Shown here: one piece after another, positions 1-6,998 of the stretch
Numbering within the stretch: the stretch's first letter is position 1
Layout of the letters: each line of letters starts with the position of its first letter
Origin: JADKAV01 sp963732355
Lineage (GTDB): Bacteria > Actinomycetota > Actinomycetes > S36-B12 > UBA10799
Assembly: GCA_963732355.1 (NCBI GenBank)
Contig: CAVSZD010000007.1
Location: forward strand, 496,001 to 560,000
Reading direction: 5' to 3'
Length of the DNA stretch: 64,000 bases
Notes under the pieces: generated by a model
The model's database searches: none
Told to the model about the DNA's origin: nothing
Seen by the model: only the letters and a program-made list of their open reading frames with translations
Position numbers and translations under genes: made by a program

Positions 1-73
1 CGGCAGCGAGGTCGGCTTCCGCAGCTGGAACGCCACGTCCTCGGTCTTCTTCGAGAACACCACCCTCAGCTGA
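1..73 (+). CDS. C-terminal end of an unidentified protein (truncated by window start)
   Basis: Frame 2 from the left edge is open until TGA at 71-73 and encodes only the last 23 residues, with the readable motif EVGFRSWNATSSVFFENT. The rest lies outside the window. I do not recognise the family from so short a tail. That it is coding is supported by the strong hairpin at 100-131 just after the stop and by no other gene claiming this stretch. It converges with the minus-strand genes that end at 148. Confidence 0.5.
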   Translation, partial: GSEVGFRSWNATSSVFFENTTLS

Positions 74-99
74 TGCGCTAAATGTCCTTCCCCCTGCAG

Positions 100-131
100 A
101 TGGGGCCGCCTGCACCAGCGGGCGGCCCCAT
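100..131. terminator. Bidirectional intrinsic terminator-like hairpin
   Basis: A perfect 11-bp GC-rich stem (100-110 with 121-131, ATGGGGCCGCC and its complement) encloses a 10-nt loop. It lies between two convergent gene ends, 73 on plus and 148 on minus. There is no U-tract, as is common for actinobacterial terminators, so function is inferred from position and stem strength. Confidence 0.65.
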
Positions 132-147
132 CACTACGTCTGGGAAC

Positions 148-399
148 TCAGAGGACGAGGTCGAAACACCGTCGCAATTCGATCAGCCGTCCCACATGAG
201 CCTCAGCCCGGTCCGGCGGACAGGCCCGCCCCACCACGAGCAGTTGGTCGCCCCACGCACGGGGTTCGACCCGAGGTACCGGGCGGTCGGCGATCGCGGC
301 CAGCACCTGCGCGTACTTCTCTTCGTGGGCCAGCAACCGGGGCTCAGGCAGTTGCCTCAGCCGCTGCGCGGTCCGGTCCAACTCCACCAGGAAACTCAC
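148..399 (-). CDS. Small hypothetical protein (83 aa)
   Basis: The GTG start at 399 overlaps the TGA stop of the SGNH hydrolase as GTGA, the usual sign of translational coupling, so I prefer it to longer upstream starts that would lie inside that gene. The product is a soluble, Arg- and Leu-rich protein of 83 residues (begins VSFLVELDRTAQRL, ends RRCFDLVL) with no membrane segment or motif that I recognise. It is the last gene of the yccA-MBL-SGNH set, and the hairpin at 100-131 closes the unit. No function can be given. Confidence 0.55.
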   Translation of the reverse strand: MSFLVELDRTAQRLRQLPEPRLLAHEEKYAQVLAAIADRPVPRVEPRAWGDQLLVVGRACPPDRAEAHVGRLIELRRCFDLVL

Positions 400-1367
400 G
401 CCGGTTCCATGTCGAGGTCGTCGCCCTCCGGCACCGGCGTCCTGCGCACCCGTCGGATGAGCGCCCACGGACCGCGCGGTCCCCGGCCGCCCGCGACGAG
501 GTGTGTGCCGCCTTCGCCAGCCGCATCCACGGCCGCCTCGGAGAGTTCCATCAGATCTGCAGAGGTCTCGTCACCGACCCGCGGCGAGTCCAGCGCCGCC
601 AGCACCGCGGGGAAGAGGACCTGCGTGACACGCTCGTAGCCCTCCGGGCCGGGGTGGAAACGGTCCTCTGCGAACAGTTGCGGTTCGGCGTCGAACTCGG
701 GACCCAACTCGTCGGCGAAGGACACCACGTGAGCGCCCTCGCGAACGCTGGCGATCGCCTGCGCGGCCGCCAACTGGCGACTCAGCCGCCGCGCCACCCA
801 GCGAAGTGGCTGCGGGATCGGCCGAACGCACCCCACGTCCGGGCAGGTCCCGACCACGACTTCACAGCCGACCGCGCGCAACTGACGCACCGCTTCCTCG
901 AGGTGCGCCACGGCTGCCTGCGGCCGGCCGACGTGAGTGATGTCATTGGCCCCGATGATGATCACCGCGACGTTGGGGCGCACCAGCAGCGCGCGTTCGA
1001 CCTGTGACCCAAGGTCCGCGCTGCGCGCCCCCACGGTTGCGACGTTGACCAGGCGAACGGGTTTGTCCAGCACGTTGCTCATGCCCTGGGCCAGCATGGC
1101 CCCCGGGGTGTTCCGCGCGTGCTCGGCACCCAGACCCGCGGCCACAGAGTCCCCGAGCACCACGAATCGCTGCGAGGTGCCCATTCGGCGTGCGCCGTAG
1201 AGACCGTCGGCGTACGGGGCTGCCTTCCTGCGAACACCGATCTCGTTGCGTGCGTGGCGACCCTGGGCGAAAGCCAGCCCGAACGCAGCGGCACCGGCAC
1301 CCAGGACACCTCCCCCGCCGTATGCGGCGGTCATCGCGATGCGTTTGGCGTGGGCGGCCCGGATCAC
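396..1367 (-). CDS. SGNH/GDSL-family hydrolase with N-terminal membrane anchor
   Basis: A 323-residue serine hydrolase of the SGNH superfamily, the fold of esterases, lipases and acyl/acetyl-ester hydrolases; the substrate cannot be told from sequence. Block I is GDS at residues 72-74 (nucleophile Ser74), block III is GAND at 139-142, and the catalytic pair Asp235/His238 is in DRFHP. A hydrophobic Gly/Ala-rich segment at about residues 12-34 probably tethers it to the membrane with the catalytic domain outside. The GTG start overlaps the TGA of the MBL-fold gene by four bases, and the stop overlaps the following 83-aa gene the same way, so the three are probably co-translated. Confidence 0.85.
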   Translation of the reverse strand: MIRAAHAKRIAMTAAYGGGGVLGAGAAAFGLAFAQGRHARNEIGVRRKAAPYADGLYGARRMGTSQRFVVLGDSVAAGLGAEHARNTPGAMLAQGMSNVLDKPVRLVNVATVGARSADLGSQVERALLVRPNVAVIIIGANDITHVGRPQAAVAHLEEAVRQLRAVGCEVVVGTCPDVGCVRPIPQPLRWVARRLSRQLAAAQAIASVREGAHVVSFADELGPEFDAEPQLFAEDRFHPGPEGYERVTQVLFPAVLAALDSPRVGDETSADLMELSEAAVDAAGEGGTHLVAGGRGPRGPWALIRRVRRTPVPEGDDLDMEPA

Positions 1368-2072
1368 CGGACCACTCCCTCCCTGCGCAGGAAACCACGG
1401 ACGGTCTCACGCGCACCGTCGGTGATCTGCGGGCCGTGCGTGAACCCGGCGATGCGGTAGTCAAGATCGGCCAGCACCGCAGCGGTCTGCTGGTTCAGCG
1501 GGAAATCGGTACAGGCCATCGCGAACGGCCACGTCATCCGACCGTTCATGTTGAAGATCGAGTCCCCGGTGATCAGAAGTTCCGGACTCACGGTGCAGCA
1601 GGCTGATGTGGCCTGGGGTGTGCCCGGGGGTGTGGTGCACCGACATACCGCCGGCGACATCGAGCACGTCGCCGTCATTGACCACCTGCACCACAGGGCA
1701 GGGCTTCCAGCCAAAGCCCGGGATCTTGTTGGTGATCTGGACGAACTTGCCGGCAGCCGGCGCCGGAACACCCGTGCGCACGCACTGCTCATCGGCGGCG
1801 TGCACCGTGGCGCCCTGGGCCTTAGACCGTGAAACCAGTGTGGCGGCCGATCCGGCGTGGTCGGAGTGGGCGTGGGTGAGAATGATGCGGCCGACGTCGT
1901 AAGGGTGTTTACCTATCTGTGCCAAGCCGTTGAGGATCTTCTTGCGCGCGAACCGGGTCCCGGTGTCCACGAGCGTGACCGACCCGTCGTCCTCCACAAG
2001 TGCGAAGGAGTTGATGTAGTCGCCCGCGGTGGGGATCCGATAGACCCCCGAACCGAGGGCGACTACACGCAT
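1364..2072 (-). pseudogene. MBL-fold metallo-hydrolase, interrupted by an apparent +1 frameshift
   Basis: Metallo-beta-lactamase-fold hydrolase. The zinc motif HAHSDH is at residues 67-72, followed by GHTPGH and, in the other frame, TGDSIF. The reading frame from ATG 2072 is good until about 1585. From there the family-like sequence (LLITGDSIFNMNG, then FTHGPQ) continues in a different frame to a stop at 1364. The total, 709 nt, is three times 236 plus one. Removing one base in the CCGG at 1582-1585 restores a continuous roughly 235-residue protein, whose stop then overlaps the SGNH start as GTGA. That tidy junction argues that the intact form is the real one. Possible substrates include thioesters and lactones; none is inferred. 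It begins 3 nt after the yccA stop. Confidence 0.75.
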
Positions 2073-2075
2073 GTC

Positions 2076-2909
2076 CTAATTATTGCTGTTGATGATGGCC
2101 AGGAAGCGCAGGATCTCCAGGTACAGCCACACCATCGTGACCACAAGACCCAGAGTCATCTGCCACGAGTACTCGCTCGGCAGTCCTTCGTTGATCCCCT
2201 GCTCGATGGCTGCGAAGTCCAGGTTGAGCGAGAAGGCCGCGAGGGCCACACCGGCCACACACAGCAGCAGACCCAGCCCGCCGACGCCGTAGAAGCCCCA
2301 GCCGCCACCCACGCCGAACAGAGCCGACACGAAACTCGCCAGCGCGATGACCAGGTAGGACACCATCGCGACCATCATGACCTTCATGAAGGTGCCGTTG
2401 ACCTTGATGATGCGGGTGCGGTACAGCACCAGCATCACCGCGAAAGCCACGAACGTGCCGAGGACGGCTTGGCTGATGATGTTGACATCACTGCCCGAGG
2501 CGGCGACGAAGTCCTGGTAGAACATGCTCACTCCGCCAAGGAAGACACCCTCGACCAGTGAGTAGGACAGCACCACCCCGGCCTTGGGGATCTTGCGGAA
2601 CGCGCCGATGAAGAAGATGCCTAAGCCCACGAGCATCGCGACGAACGGCAACCAAGGCATCGACGGAGTCAGCACCCAGCCGATTCCCGCTCCGATCACC
2701 AGGACCAGGAACGCGAGTGCGGTCTTGGAGATCACATCGTCGATGGTCATCGGGCGTGAGGTGACCGGTGCGCCGTAGTTCGGGGCAGTCTGTTGATCCA
2801 GCATTGCCGTACCGGCCGCGGACTGCTGGTAGGCGTTCACCCCTTCGTTGTAGGCGAAGCCGGGCTGTCCCTTTTCAATATTGCGGAACATCGGGTTCTT
2901 GGATTGCAT
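2076..2909 (-). CDS. Bax inhibitor-1/YccA-family multi-pass membrane protein
   Basis: A 277-residue integral membrane protein of the BI-1/YccA-like group (UPF0005, the actinobacterial DUF/BI-1 type). These are seven-helix proteins of the cytoplasmic membrane, thought to act as ion leak channels or stress modulators. A hydrophilic N-terminus of about 80 residues (FRNIEKGQPGFAYN) precedes seven hydrophobic segments. I chose ATG 2909 because AAGGAGG lies a few bases upstream. A longer frame reading back to 3074 runs through the hairpin repeat and is not credible. It is the first gene of a tight minus-strand set. Confidence 0.85.
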   Translation of the reverse strand: MQSKNPMFRNIEKGQPGFAYNEGVNAYQQSAAGTAMLDQQTAPNYGAPVTSRPMTIDDVISKTALAFLVLVIGAGIGWVLTPSMPWLPFVAMLVGLGIFFIGAFRKIPKAGVVLSYSLVEGVFLGGVSMFYQDFVAASGSDVNIISQAVLGTFVAFAVMLVLYRTRIIKVNGTFMKVMMVAMVSYLVIALASFVSALFGVGGGWGFYGVGGLGLLLCVAGVALAAFSLNLDFAAIEQGINEGLPSEYSWQMTLGLVVTMVWLYLEILRFLAIINSNN

Positions 2910-2966
2910 GTAGTCCTCCTTGAGACAAGGGTAAGGGCAGGGGCCGACAACTGCCATCAGGCGGAC

Positions 2967-2986
2967 ATGTAAATCCTTACTTACAT
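2967..2986 (-). promoter_or_regulatory. AT-rich dyad upstream of yccA, possible operator
   Basis: ATGTAA at 2967-2972 and TTACAT at 2981-2986 form a 6-bp inverted repeat in an AT-rich island within GC-rich DNA, 58 bp before the yccA start. This is the spacing and composition of a regulator-binding site or promoter. Which protein binds is unknown. Confidence 0.35.
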
Positions 2987-3014
2987 TTCGGTGATGGGCC
3001 CAAACTGCGCCCAC

Positions 3015-3082
3015 GTTAGAGGTTGTGCTGTTGGTTAGAGAAACAACGCGTGGATTCGCTAACCAACAGCACAACCTCTAAC
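3015..3082. repeat. Dispersed hairpin repeat, copy 1 (perfect-arm type)
   Basis: A 68-bp inverted repeat: arms at 3015-3042 and 3055-3082 pair over 28 bp with one mismatch (24 bp perfect on the outside, beginning GTTAGAGGTTGTG). The 12-nt loop contains ACGCGT. It lies just past the 3' end of tRNA-Leu and before yccA. It is in the opposite loop orientation to copy 4 at 42469-42536. Confidence 0.95.
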
Positions 3083-3106
3083 CAGGAGGCACAAGGGCCA
3101 GGCCCG

Positions 3107-3188
3107 TGCCCGGGGCGGGATTTGAACCCGCACGCCTTGCGACCCTCGGGTTTAAGCCGAGTGCGTCTGCCAGTTCCGCCACCCGGGC
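3107..3188 (-). tRNA. tRNA-Leu (anticodon UAA)
   Basis: Minus-strand cloverleaf. The acceptor stem is GCCCGGG/CCCGGGC with discriminator A. The D-arm contains the class II TGGCAGACGC. The anticodon stem CTCGG/CCGAG carries loop CTTAAAC (anticodon TAA), there is a short class II variable arm, and the T-arm is GCGGGTTCAAATCCCGC. It reads UUA, a rare codon in GC-rich genomes. The 3' CCA is not encoded. About 82 nt long. Confidence 0.95.
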
Positions 3189-3207
3189 GCACAACTCCAG
3201 CGTAGGG

Positions 3208-3744
3208 CTACTGCAGGTACACCTTGCGTTTGTGCACCGCTGAGGCCGACAGCACCCTGTCCAGGAACACGAACCCGTCGAGGTGGTCGATCTCGTGCTG
3301 CAGCGCGCGTGCCTCGAATGCGTCGGTGCTGATGGTCACTTCATCACCGGTGACCGGCAGTCGCCCGCTCACGGACAACCGGGTCGCCCGTTTGACGTCG
3401 CCGGTGAAATCCGGCACCGACATGCACCCCTCACGGGCCTTCTCGTTGCGACTGGCCGACACCACGACCGGGTTGACCAGCACGAATCTCCCGTGACAGG
3501 TGCGCGTCTTCGGGTGGGTGCTGACGTCAAGGCAGAAGACCCTCCAGCCGACCCCGACCTGGTTGGCGGCCAGACCGACGCAGCCGGGGGAAACGTCCAT
3601 GGTGGCCAGCAGGTCGGCGGCCAGTTTCACCACCTCGGCATCGGTGGGGTCAACGGCCGAGCAGGGGGTGGAGAGCACCCCCGCGGGGACGGCGACCACC
3701 GGACGCACGGCTCCCGGCGGCAGTTCGACGTGAAGCTGATTCAC
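3208..3744 (-). CDS. def: Peptide deformylase
   Basis: Removes the N-formyl group from nascent proteins in the cytosol, with a divalent metal (usually Fe2+). All three family motifs are present in the 178 residues: GLAANQ at 57-62, EGCMS at 105-109 (metal-ligand Cys) and QHEIDH at 149-154 (two His ligands and catalytic Glu). The GTG start overlaps the stop of the upstream ACT-domain gene (GTGA), so the pair is probably translationally coupled. tRNA-Leu follows on the same strand. Confidence 0.93.
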   Translation of the reverse strand: MNQLHVELPPGAVRPVVAVPAGVLSTPCSAVDPTDAEVVKLAADLLATMDVSPGCVGLAANQVGVGWRVFCLDVSTHPKTRTCHGRFVLVNPVVVSASRNEKAREGCMSVPDFTGDVKRATRLSVSGRLPVTGDEVTISTDAFEARALQHEIDHLDGFVFLDRVLSASAVHKRKVYLQ

Positions 3745-4257
3745 AGCAGGTCCGTGTCGGCCGGTTGCACACCCACGTCAACGCCGACGGCCTGCCCCAC
3801 GGCCTGCAGCGCCGCAGTCAAGCGCCTCTGCGTCAGCGTCGGCGGGGAAGTCCACCTCGGCGATGACCACGTAGAGTCCACCGCCGAGCCGTGTCTGCAG
3901 ATCCGTGATGTTGCCGCCGTAAGAGGCCACCGCGCCAGTAATCGCCGCAACAATTCCAACGCGGTCGGCGCCGTGCACGCTGATCACGAATGGCCGGGCT
4001 GCCGTGGGCAATTCGACCTCCTCGGTGACCGGCAGCACGCTGACCACCAAGTCGTCGGAGGCGAGGAAGGCGAGGTCTTGTGCCACCTCGTCGGTCGAGG
4101 CCTGCGCACCCACCACCAGGGTCCAGGCGAAGTGCCCGCGCAGCAATGTCATCGATGAGTCCTCGACGTTCGCGTCGCGCAGAGCCAGTGCCGCCGTGAC
4201 GTCGGCAATGATGCCGGGTCGGTCGTGTCCGAGGACGGTGATCGCCATGAGAGCCAT
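3741..4257 (-). CDS. Tandem ACT-domain regulatory protein (GcvR-like), with an apparent +1 frameshift near its C-terminus
   Basis: Two ACT domains are readable: residues 1-80 (AITVLGHDRPGIIADVTAAL) and about 90-160 (ISVHGADRVGIVAAITGAVA). ACT domains bind amino acids; the two-domain form resembles the GcvR/YkkB group, but the ligand here is unknown. The opening frame breaks after EAL near 3820 and would end in a spurious Gly/Arg tail. Dropping one base (c3819) continues as TAALQAVGQAVGVDVGVQ to a stop at 3741 that overlaps def as GTGA. Total length 517 nt is three times 172 plus one. ATG 4257 or 4248 could be the start. Confidence 0.7.
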
Positions 4258-4271
4258 GGCTCAAGACAGTA

Positions 4272-5186
4272 CTAAGTTCGCGCGGCCAGACCCAGCGCTA
4301 TCCCGTCCAAGATGTCGTGCTCGCTGACGATGACCTCATCGAAGCGGCCCAGTGTGAGGATCCGATCCAGCACCAGCGCACCACCGGCGATGACATCCAC
4401 CCGGCCCGGATGCATAACGGGTTCAGCAGCGCGTTGCTCGCGGCTGGCGGCGAAAAGGGCCTCGGTGACTCGCCGCACTTGCGCCGCCGAGATTCTGCTC
4501 CCGTGGATGATTGCCGAATCGTAGGCCGGTAGATCCAGCGACAAGGCCGCCACCGTCGTCACCGATCCCGCGAGGCCGATGAGGTGATCTGCGTTCTGGA
4601 AATCCGTGCGTGCCATCGCATCACGGATCGCGGCGTCGATGTCTTCGCGTGCGGCCGCGTACTGCGCGGCAGACGGCGGATCGTCGCGCAGGTGTCGCTC
4701 GGTCATTCGGACACAGCCGATGTTCACACTCGTCGCTGACAGGACATCTTCGGCCCCCAAGATGAACTCGGTCGAACCTCCCCCGATGTCCACCACTGCC
4801 GACAGCCCACCGACATCAACCACGGACCGGGCACCGACGAAACTCAAGTGCGCCTCTTCAGCCCCCGAGATCACCTCGGGTTCGACGCCAAGTCGCTCGA
4901 CCACGCCCGCCACGAACACGTCGGAGTTGCGCGCGTCGCGTGAAGCCGAGGTGGCCACCATCCGAACGGCCACCGCGCCCGACTCGCGGATCTGCTCTGC
5001 ATACTCCTCAACCGCGGCCCACGTTCGTTGCATCGCATCCGGGGCCAGTTCCCCACTGACATCCACCCCCTGCCCCAGTCGCACGATCCGCATGACGCGG
5101 GTCACATCGACCAGACGACCGTCGTCGATGTCGGCGACAAGCAGCCTGATCGAGTTCGTGCCGCAGTCGATCCCCGCCACTCTCAT
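4272..5186 (-). CDS. ppx: Exopolyphosphatase / Ppx-GppA family phosphatase
   Basis: A 304-residue member of the ASKHA-fold Ppx/GppA family, which hydrolyses polyphosphate or pppGpp terminal phosphates. Phosphate-loop motifs are readable: GIDCGTNSIRLL at the N-terminus, ATSASRDA around residue 90, and VVDIGGGSTE near 140. It is of the short, single-module type found in actinobacteria. ATG 5186 overlaps the DUF501 stop as ATGA and is preceded by GGAG; a frame reaching 5201 adds only five unsupported residues. It sits in the conserved ftsB-DUF501-ppx order also known from mycobacteria. Confidence 0.88.
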   Translation of the reverse strand: MRVAGIDCGTNSIRLLVADIDDGRLVDVTRVMRIVRLGQGVDVSGELAPDAMQRTWAAVEEYAEQIRESGAVAVRMVATSASRDARNSDVFVAGVVERLGVEPEVISGAEEAHLSFVGARSVVDVGGLSAVVDIGGGSTEFILGAEDVLSATSVNIGCVRMTERHLRDDPPSAAQYAAAREDIDAAIRDAMARTDFQNADHLIGLAGSVTTVAALSLDLPAYDSAIIHGSRISAAQVRRVTEALFAASREQRAAEPVMHPGRVDVIAGGALVLDRILTLGRFDEVIVSEHDILDGIALGLAART

Positions 5187-5695
5187 GAGGTCTCCACACA
5201 TGCCGCGCGACTGCCGAGCACGCCCCGCGCGCGCAGTTCCTGCAGCGCTTCATCACCAAAGGGGTTCACGCCCGGGCCCTGCGCGAGGCTCTGCCCCACC
5301 AGCACATGCAGGCACTTCACCCGGTCGGGCATTCCGCCAGCGGAGATCCCGTCGATCTCGGCGACGTCACCGTGTTGTCCGCGTGCCAACAGATAGAGAT
5401 CATGCGCGCGCCGGTATGCTTGCGCGGTCTCGGGTTCCTCAGACAGTCGACTCTGCATGGACGCCATGAAACCTTCGGACTCCAGCGTCGAGATGGCCGC
5501 ATTCAGCCGCGGGCAGGTCACGTAGAAGAAGGTCGGGAACGGAGTGCCGTCTGGCAAGCGCGGGGAGGTACTCACCACCTGGGGCAGCCCGCATTCACAG
5601 CGGGAGGCGACTGCCAGAACACCGCGGGCAGGGCGTCCCAACTGCCGGCTGACCGCCTCAACATCAGCCGGTGCCGGGGCCTCAGCGGGGGGCAT
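5183..5695 (-). CDS. DUF501 domain protein
   Basis: A 170-residue protein of the DUF501 family, an actinobacterial protein of unknown biochemistry that is conserved between ftsB and ppx. Readable family landmarks are CECGLPQVV near residue 35, FPTFFYVTCPRLN around 60, and the C-terminal DRVKCLHVLVGQSLAQGPG. ATG 5695 is chosen because it fits the family N-terminus (VSRQLGRPARG) and overlaps the ftsB stop by 14 nt; longer starts run deep into ftsB. The stop overlaps the ppx start as ATGA. Confidence 0.85.
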   Translation of the reverse strand: MPPAEAPAPADVEAVSRQLGRPARGVLAVASRCECGLPQVVSTSPRLPDGTPFPTFFYVTCPRLNAAISTLESEGFMASMQSRLSEEPETAQAYRRAHDLYLLARGQHGDVAEIDGISAGGMPDRVKCLHVLVGQSLAQGPGVNPFGDEALQELRARGVLGSRAACVETS

Positions 5696-6149
5696 CCGGC
5701 CTGATGGAGACGACGGATTCGTCGGGCTGCTCCTGGGCGTTCTGCACCGATCGCAAAGCCCGCTCGTACCAGGCCGAGTTGTCCTCAACGTTCTGCTGCA
5801 GTGGTTCTGCCTGGGCCTGAGATTGTGGCGGGTCTGTGACCACGTATCCGGTCTCACCAGGGAACTGCAGGTGGAAACGCTCTCTTGCCTGAGCCATCGC
5901 GTAATTGTCGTCGGCCCAACTGTCGGCTTCCTTCTGCAACGCCTCGACCCGTTCGCGGGCAGCCGCAGTGCTCATTTCGAGGTCCGAGATGAGGGAGCGC
6001 TGATTGAGGAACTCACGCAGGGGAAGAGCCAAGGTCAGCAGCAGTGCCGCCGCAATGATCACGACCACCGTCAGCCGGCCCGTGGTCAGACCTGGGCGCT
6101 GAGCAGCCCTGATCGTGCTTGTCCGTTCCACGGTTCTAGAGTCACCCAC
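5682..6149 (-). CDS. FtsB/DivIC-family septum formation initiator
   Basis: A 155-residue bitopic membrane protein of the divisome. A short cytoplasmic N-terminus (1-24) leads into one transmembrane helix (about 26-44, VVVIIAAALLLTLALPL). A coiled coil follows (about 50-80, with the SDLEMSTAAARERVEALQKE pattern). The conserved extracytoplasmic patch is YAMAQARERFHLQFPGETGYVV. FtsB partners FtsL and FtsQ at the septum. It starts at GTG 6149. The common upstream neighbour eno is absent here; instead a TipA-type regulator lies upstream. Confidence 0.85.
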   Translation of the reverse strand: MGDSRTVERTSTIRAAQRPGLTTGRLTVVVIIAAALLLTLALPLREFLNQRSLISDLEMSTAAARERVEALQKEADSWADDNYAMAQARERFHLQFPGETGYVVTDPPQSQAQAEPLQQNVEDNSAWYERALRSVQNAQEQPDESVVSIRPDAPR

Positions 6150-6213
6150 CCTGGTTCACCTTGCGCGTATTGACCAGGCTACCCGCGTGTTGGGCGCGCC
6201 TCCGCAGGCGTGC

Positions 6214-6951
6214 CTACAGGGTCGCGGCGTAGGCAACCAGTCCGTCGCGCACATAGGCGGCACCCTGGGCACCTCCGTAGTTGGCCGCGAAGCGTTCGTC
6301 GTCCACGTACATCTGGGCCAAGCCGATCAGGGCCTCTGCGCTGGGTTTGCGCCCCGCCCAGCCCCGCTCGATCCACCGCGCATGCCGGGCAGCAACAGCC
6401 GCCGCCTCAGGTCCATCCGGTGCGAGTCCTTGCGCCTTCGCCTGGGCCCAAGCGCGTGCGATTTCCTGCGACTCCTGCATGAACTCGCGCTGGCCTTCTT
6501 CGCCCATCCCCTGCCACCACCGGTCGCTGTCGGCATACGCCTGCTCCCCCCAGCGTTGCTCGACCTCACTGCGGTGTTCGGTGTGGTCGAAACCGTCGAA
6601 CATCTCATCGGCCATGATCTCTTCCTTCGTCTGTAGAGAGTTGATAGTGCGTTGCACGCTGGCCATCTGCCGGTCCAGTTGCCTGCGCTGGGATGACAAT
6701 GCCGCCAAGTGCTCCTGCAGAGCGACGACGTCGTCGGTGCTGTCCTCCAGAGATGCGGCGATGTCAGGCAGGCTCATGCCAAGTTGTCGCAGCAGCAGAA
6801 TGCGCTGAAGCCGTACCAGGTCCTCGCGGGAGTACCTCCGGTATCCGTTGGAGCCACGGGCTGCCGGCAGCAGGCCGATGTCGTCGTAGTGGCGCAGAGT
6901 GCGGCTGCTGACACCCGCGGCGCTGGCCACCTCTTGAATGCTCAGTTCCAC
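6214..6951 (-). CDS. MerR-family transcriptional regulator, TipA type
   Basis: A 245-residue regulator. The N-terminal MerR winged-helix domain (residues 1-75; VSSRTLRHYDDIGLLPA, then YRRYSREDLVRLQRI) is followed by a coiled-coil dimerisation helix (about 78-115). A TipAS-like ligand domain (about 120-245) comes next, with the readable RWWQGMGEEGQREFMQES. Relatives of TipAL bind cyclic thiopeptides or other drugs and untwist a 19-bp-spaced promoter. The GTG start at 6951 lies 6 nt after the -10 of exactly such a promoter (6958-6988), so it probably autoregulates from a leaderless mRNA. No obvious efflux or target gene is adjacent. Confidence 0.85.
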   Translation of the reverse strand: MELSIQEVASAAGVSSRTLRHYDDIGLLPAARGSNGYRRYSREDLVRLQRILLLRQLGMSLPDIAASLEDSTDDVVALQEHLAALSSQRRQLDRQMASVQRTINSLQTKEEIMADEMFDGFDHTEHRSEVEQRWGEQAYADSDRWWQGMGEEGQREFMQESQEIARAWAQAKAQGLAPDGPEAAAVAARHARWIERGWAGRKPSAEALIGLAQMYVDDERFAANYGGAQGAAYVRDGLVAYAATL

Positions 6952-6957
6952 ATTCCG

Positions 6958-6988
6958 ACGGTAAAGCTTGACGCAACGTCAAGGTCAA
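6958..6988 (-). promoter_or_regulatory. MerR-type promoter/operator of the TipA-like gene
   Basis: On the minus strand, -35 TTGACC (6983-6988) is separated by exactly 19 bp (6964-6982) from -10 TACCGT (6958-6963). The spacer starts with the perfect palindrome TTGACGTTGCGTCAA (6968-6982). An over-long 19-bp spacer filled by a dyad is the hallmark of MerR-regulated promoters. Only six bases separate the -10 from the GTG codon, so transcription should begin at or next to the start codon. Confidence 0.8.
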
Positions 6989-6998
6989 GCGTTCGCCG

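Noticed and set aside
82..639. A plus-strand gene over the 5' region
   Set aside because: It starts after a terminator-free stop, crosses the hairpin, and is opposite the SGNH and 83-aa genes; composition is Arg/Pro/Ser noise.
2910..3074. Short peptides beginning MCCWL at repeat copies, including an extended yccA N-terminus
   Set aside because: The same peptide appears at several loci because the hairpin repeat contains it; it is DNA repeat, not protein.
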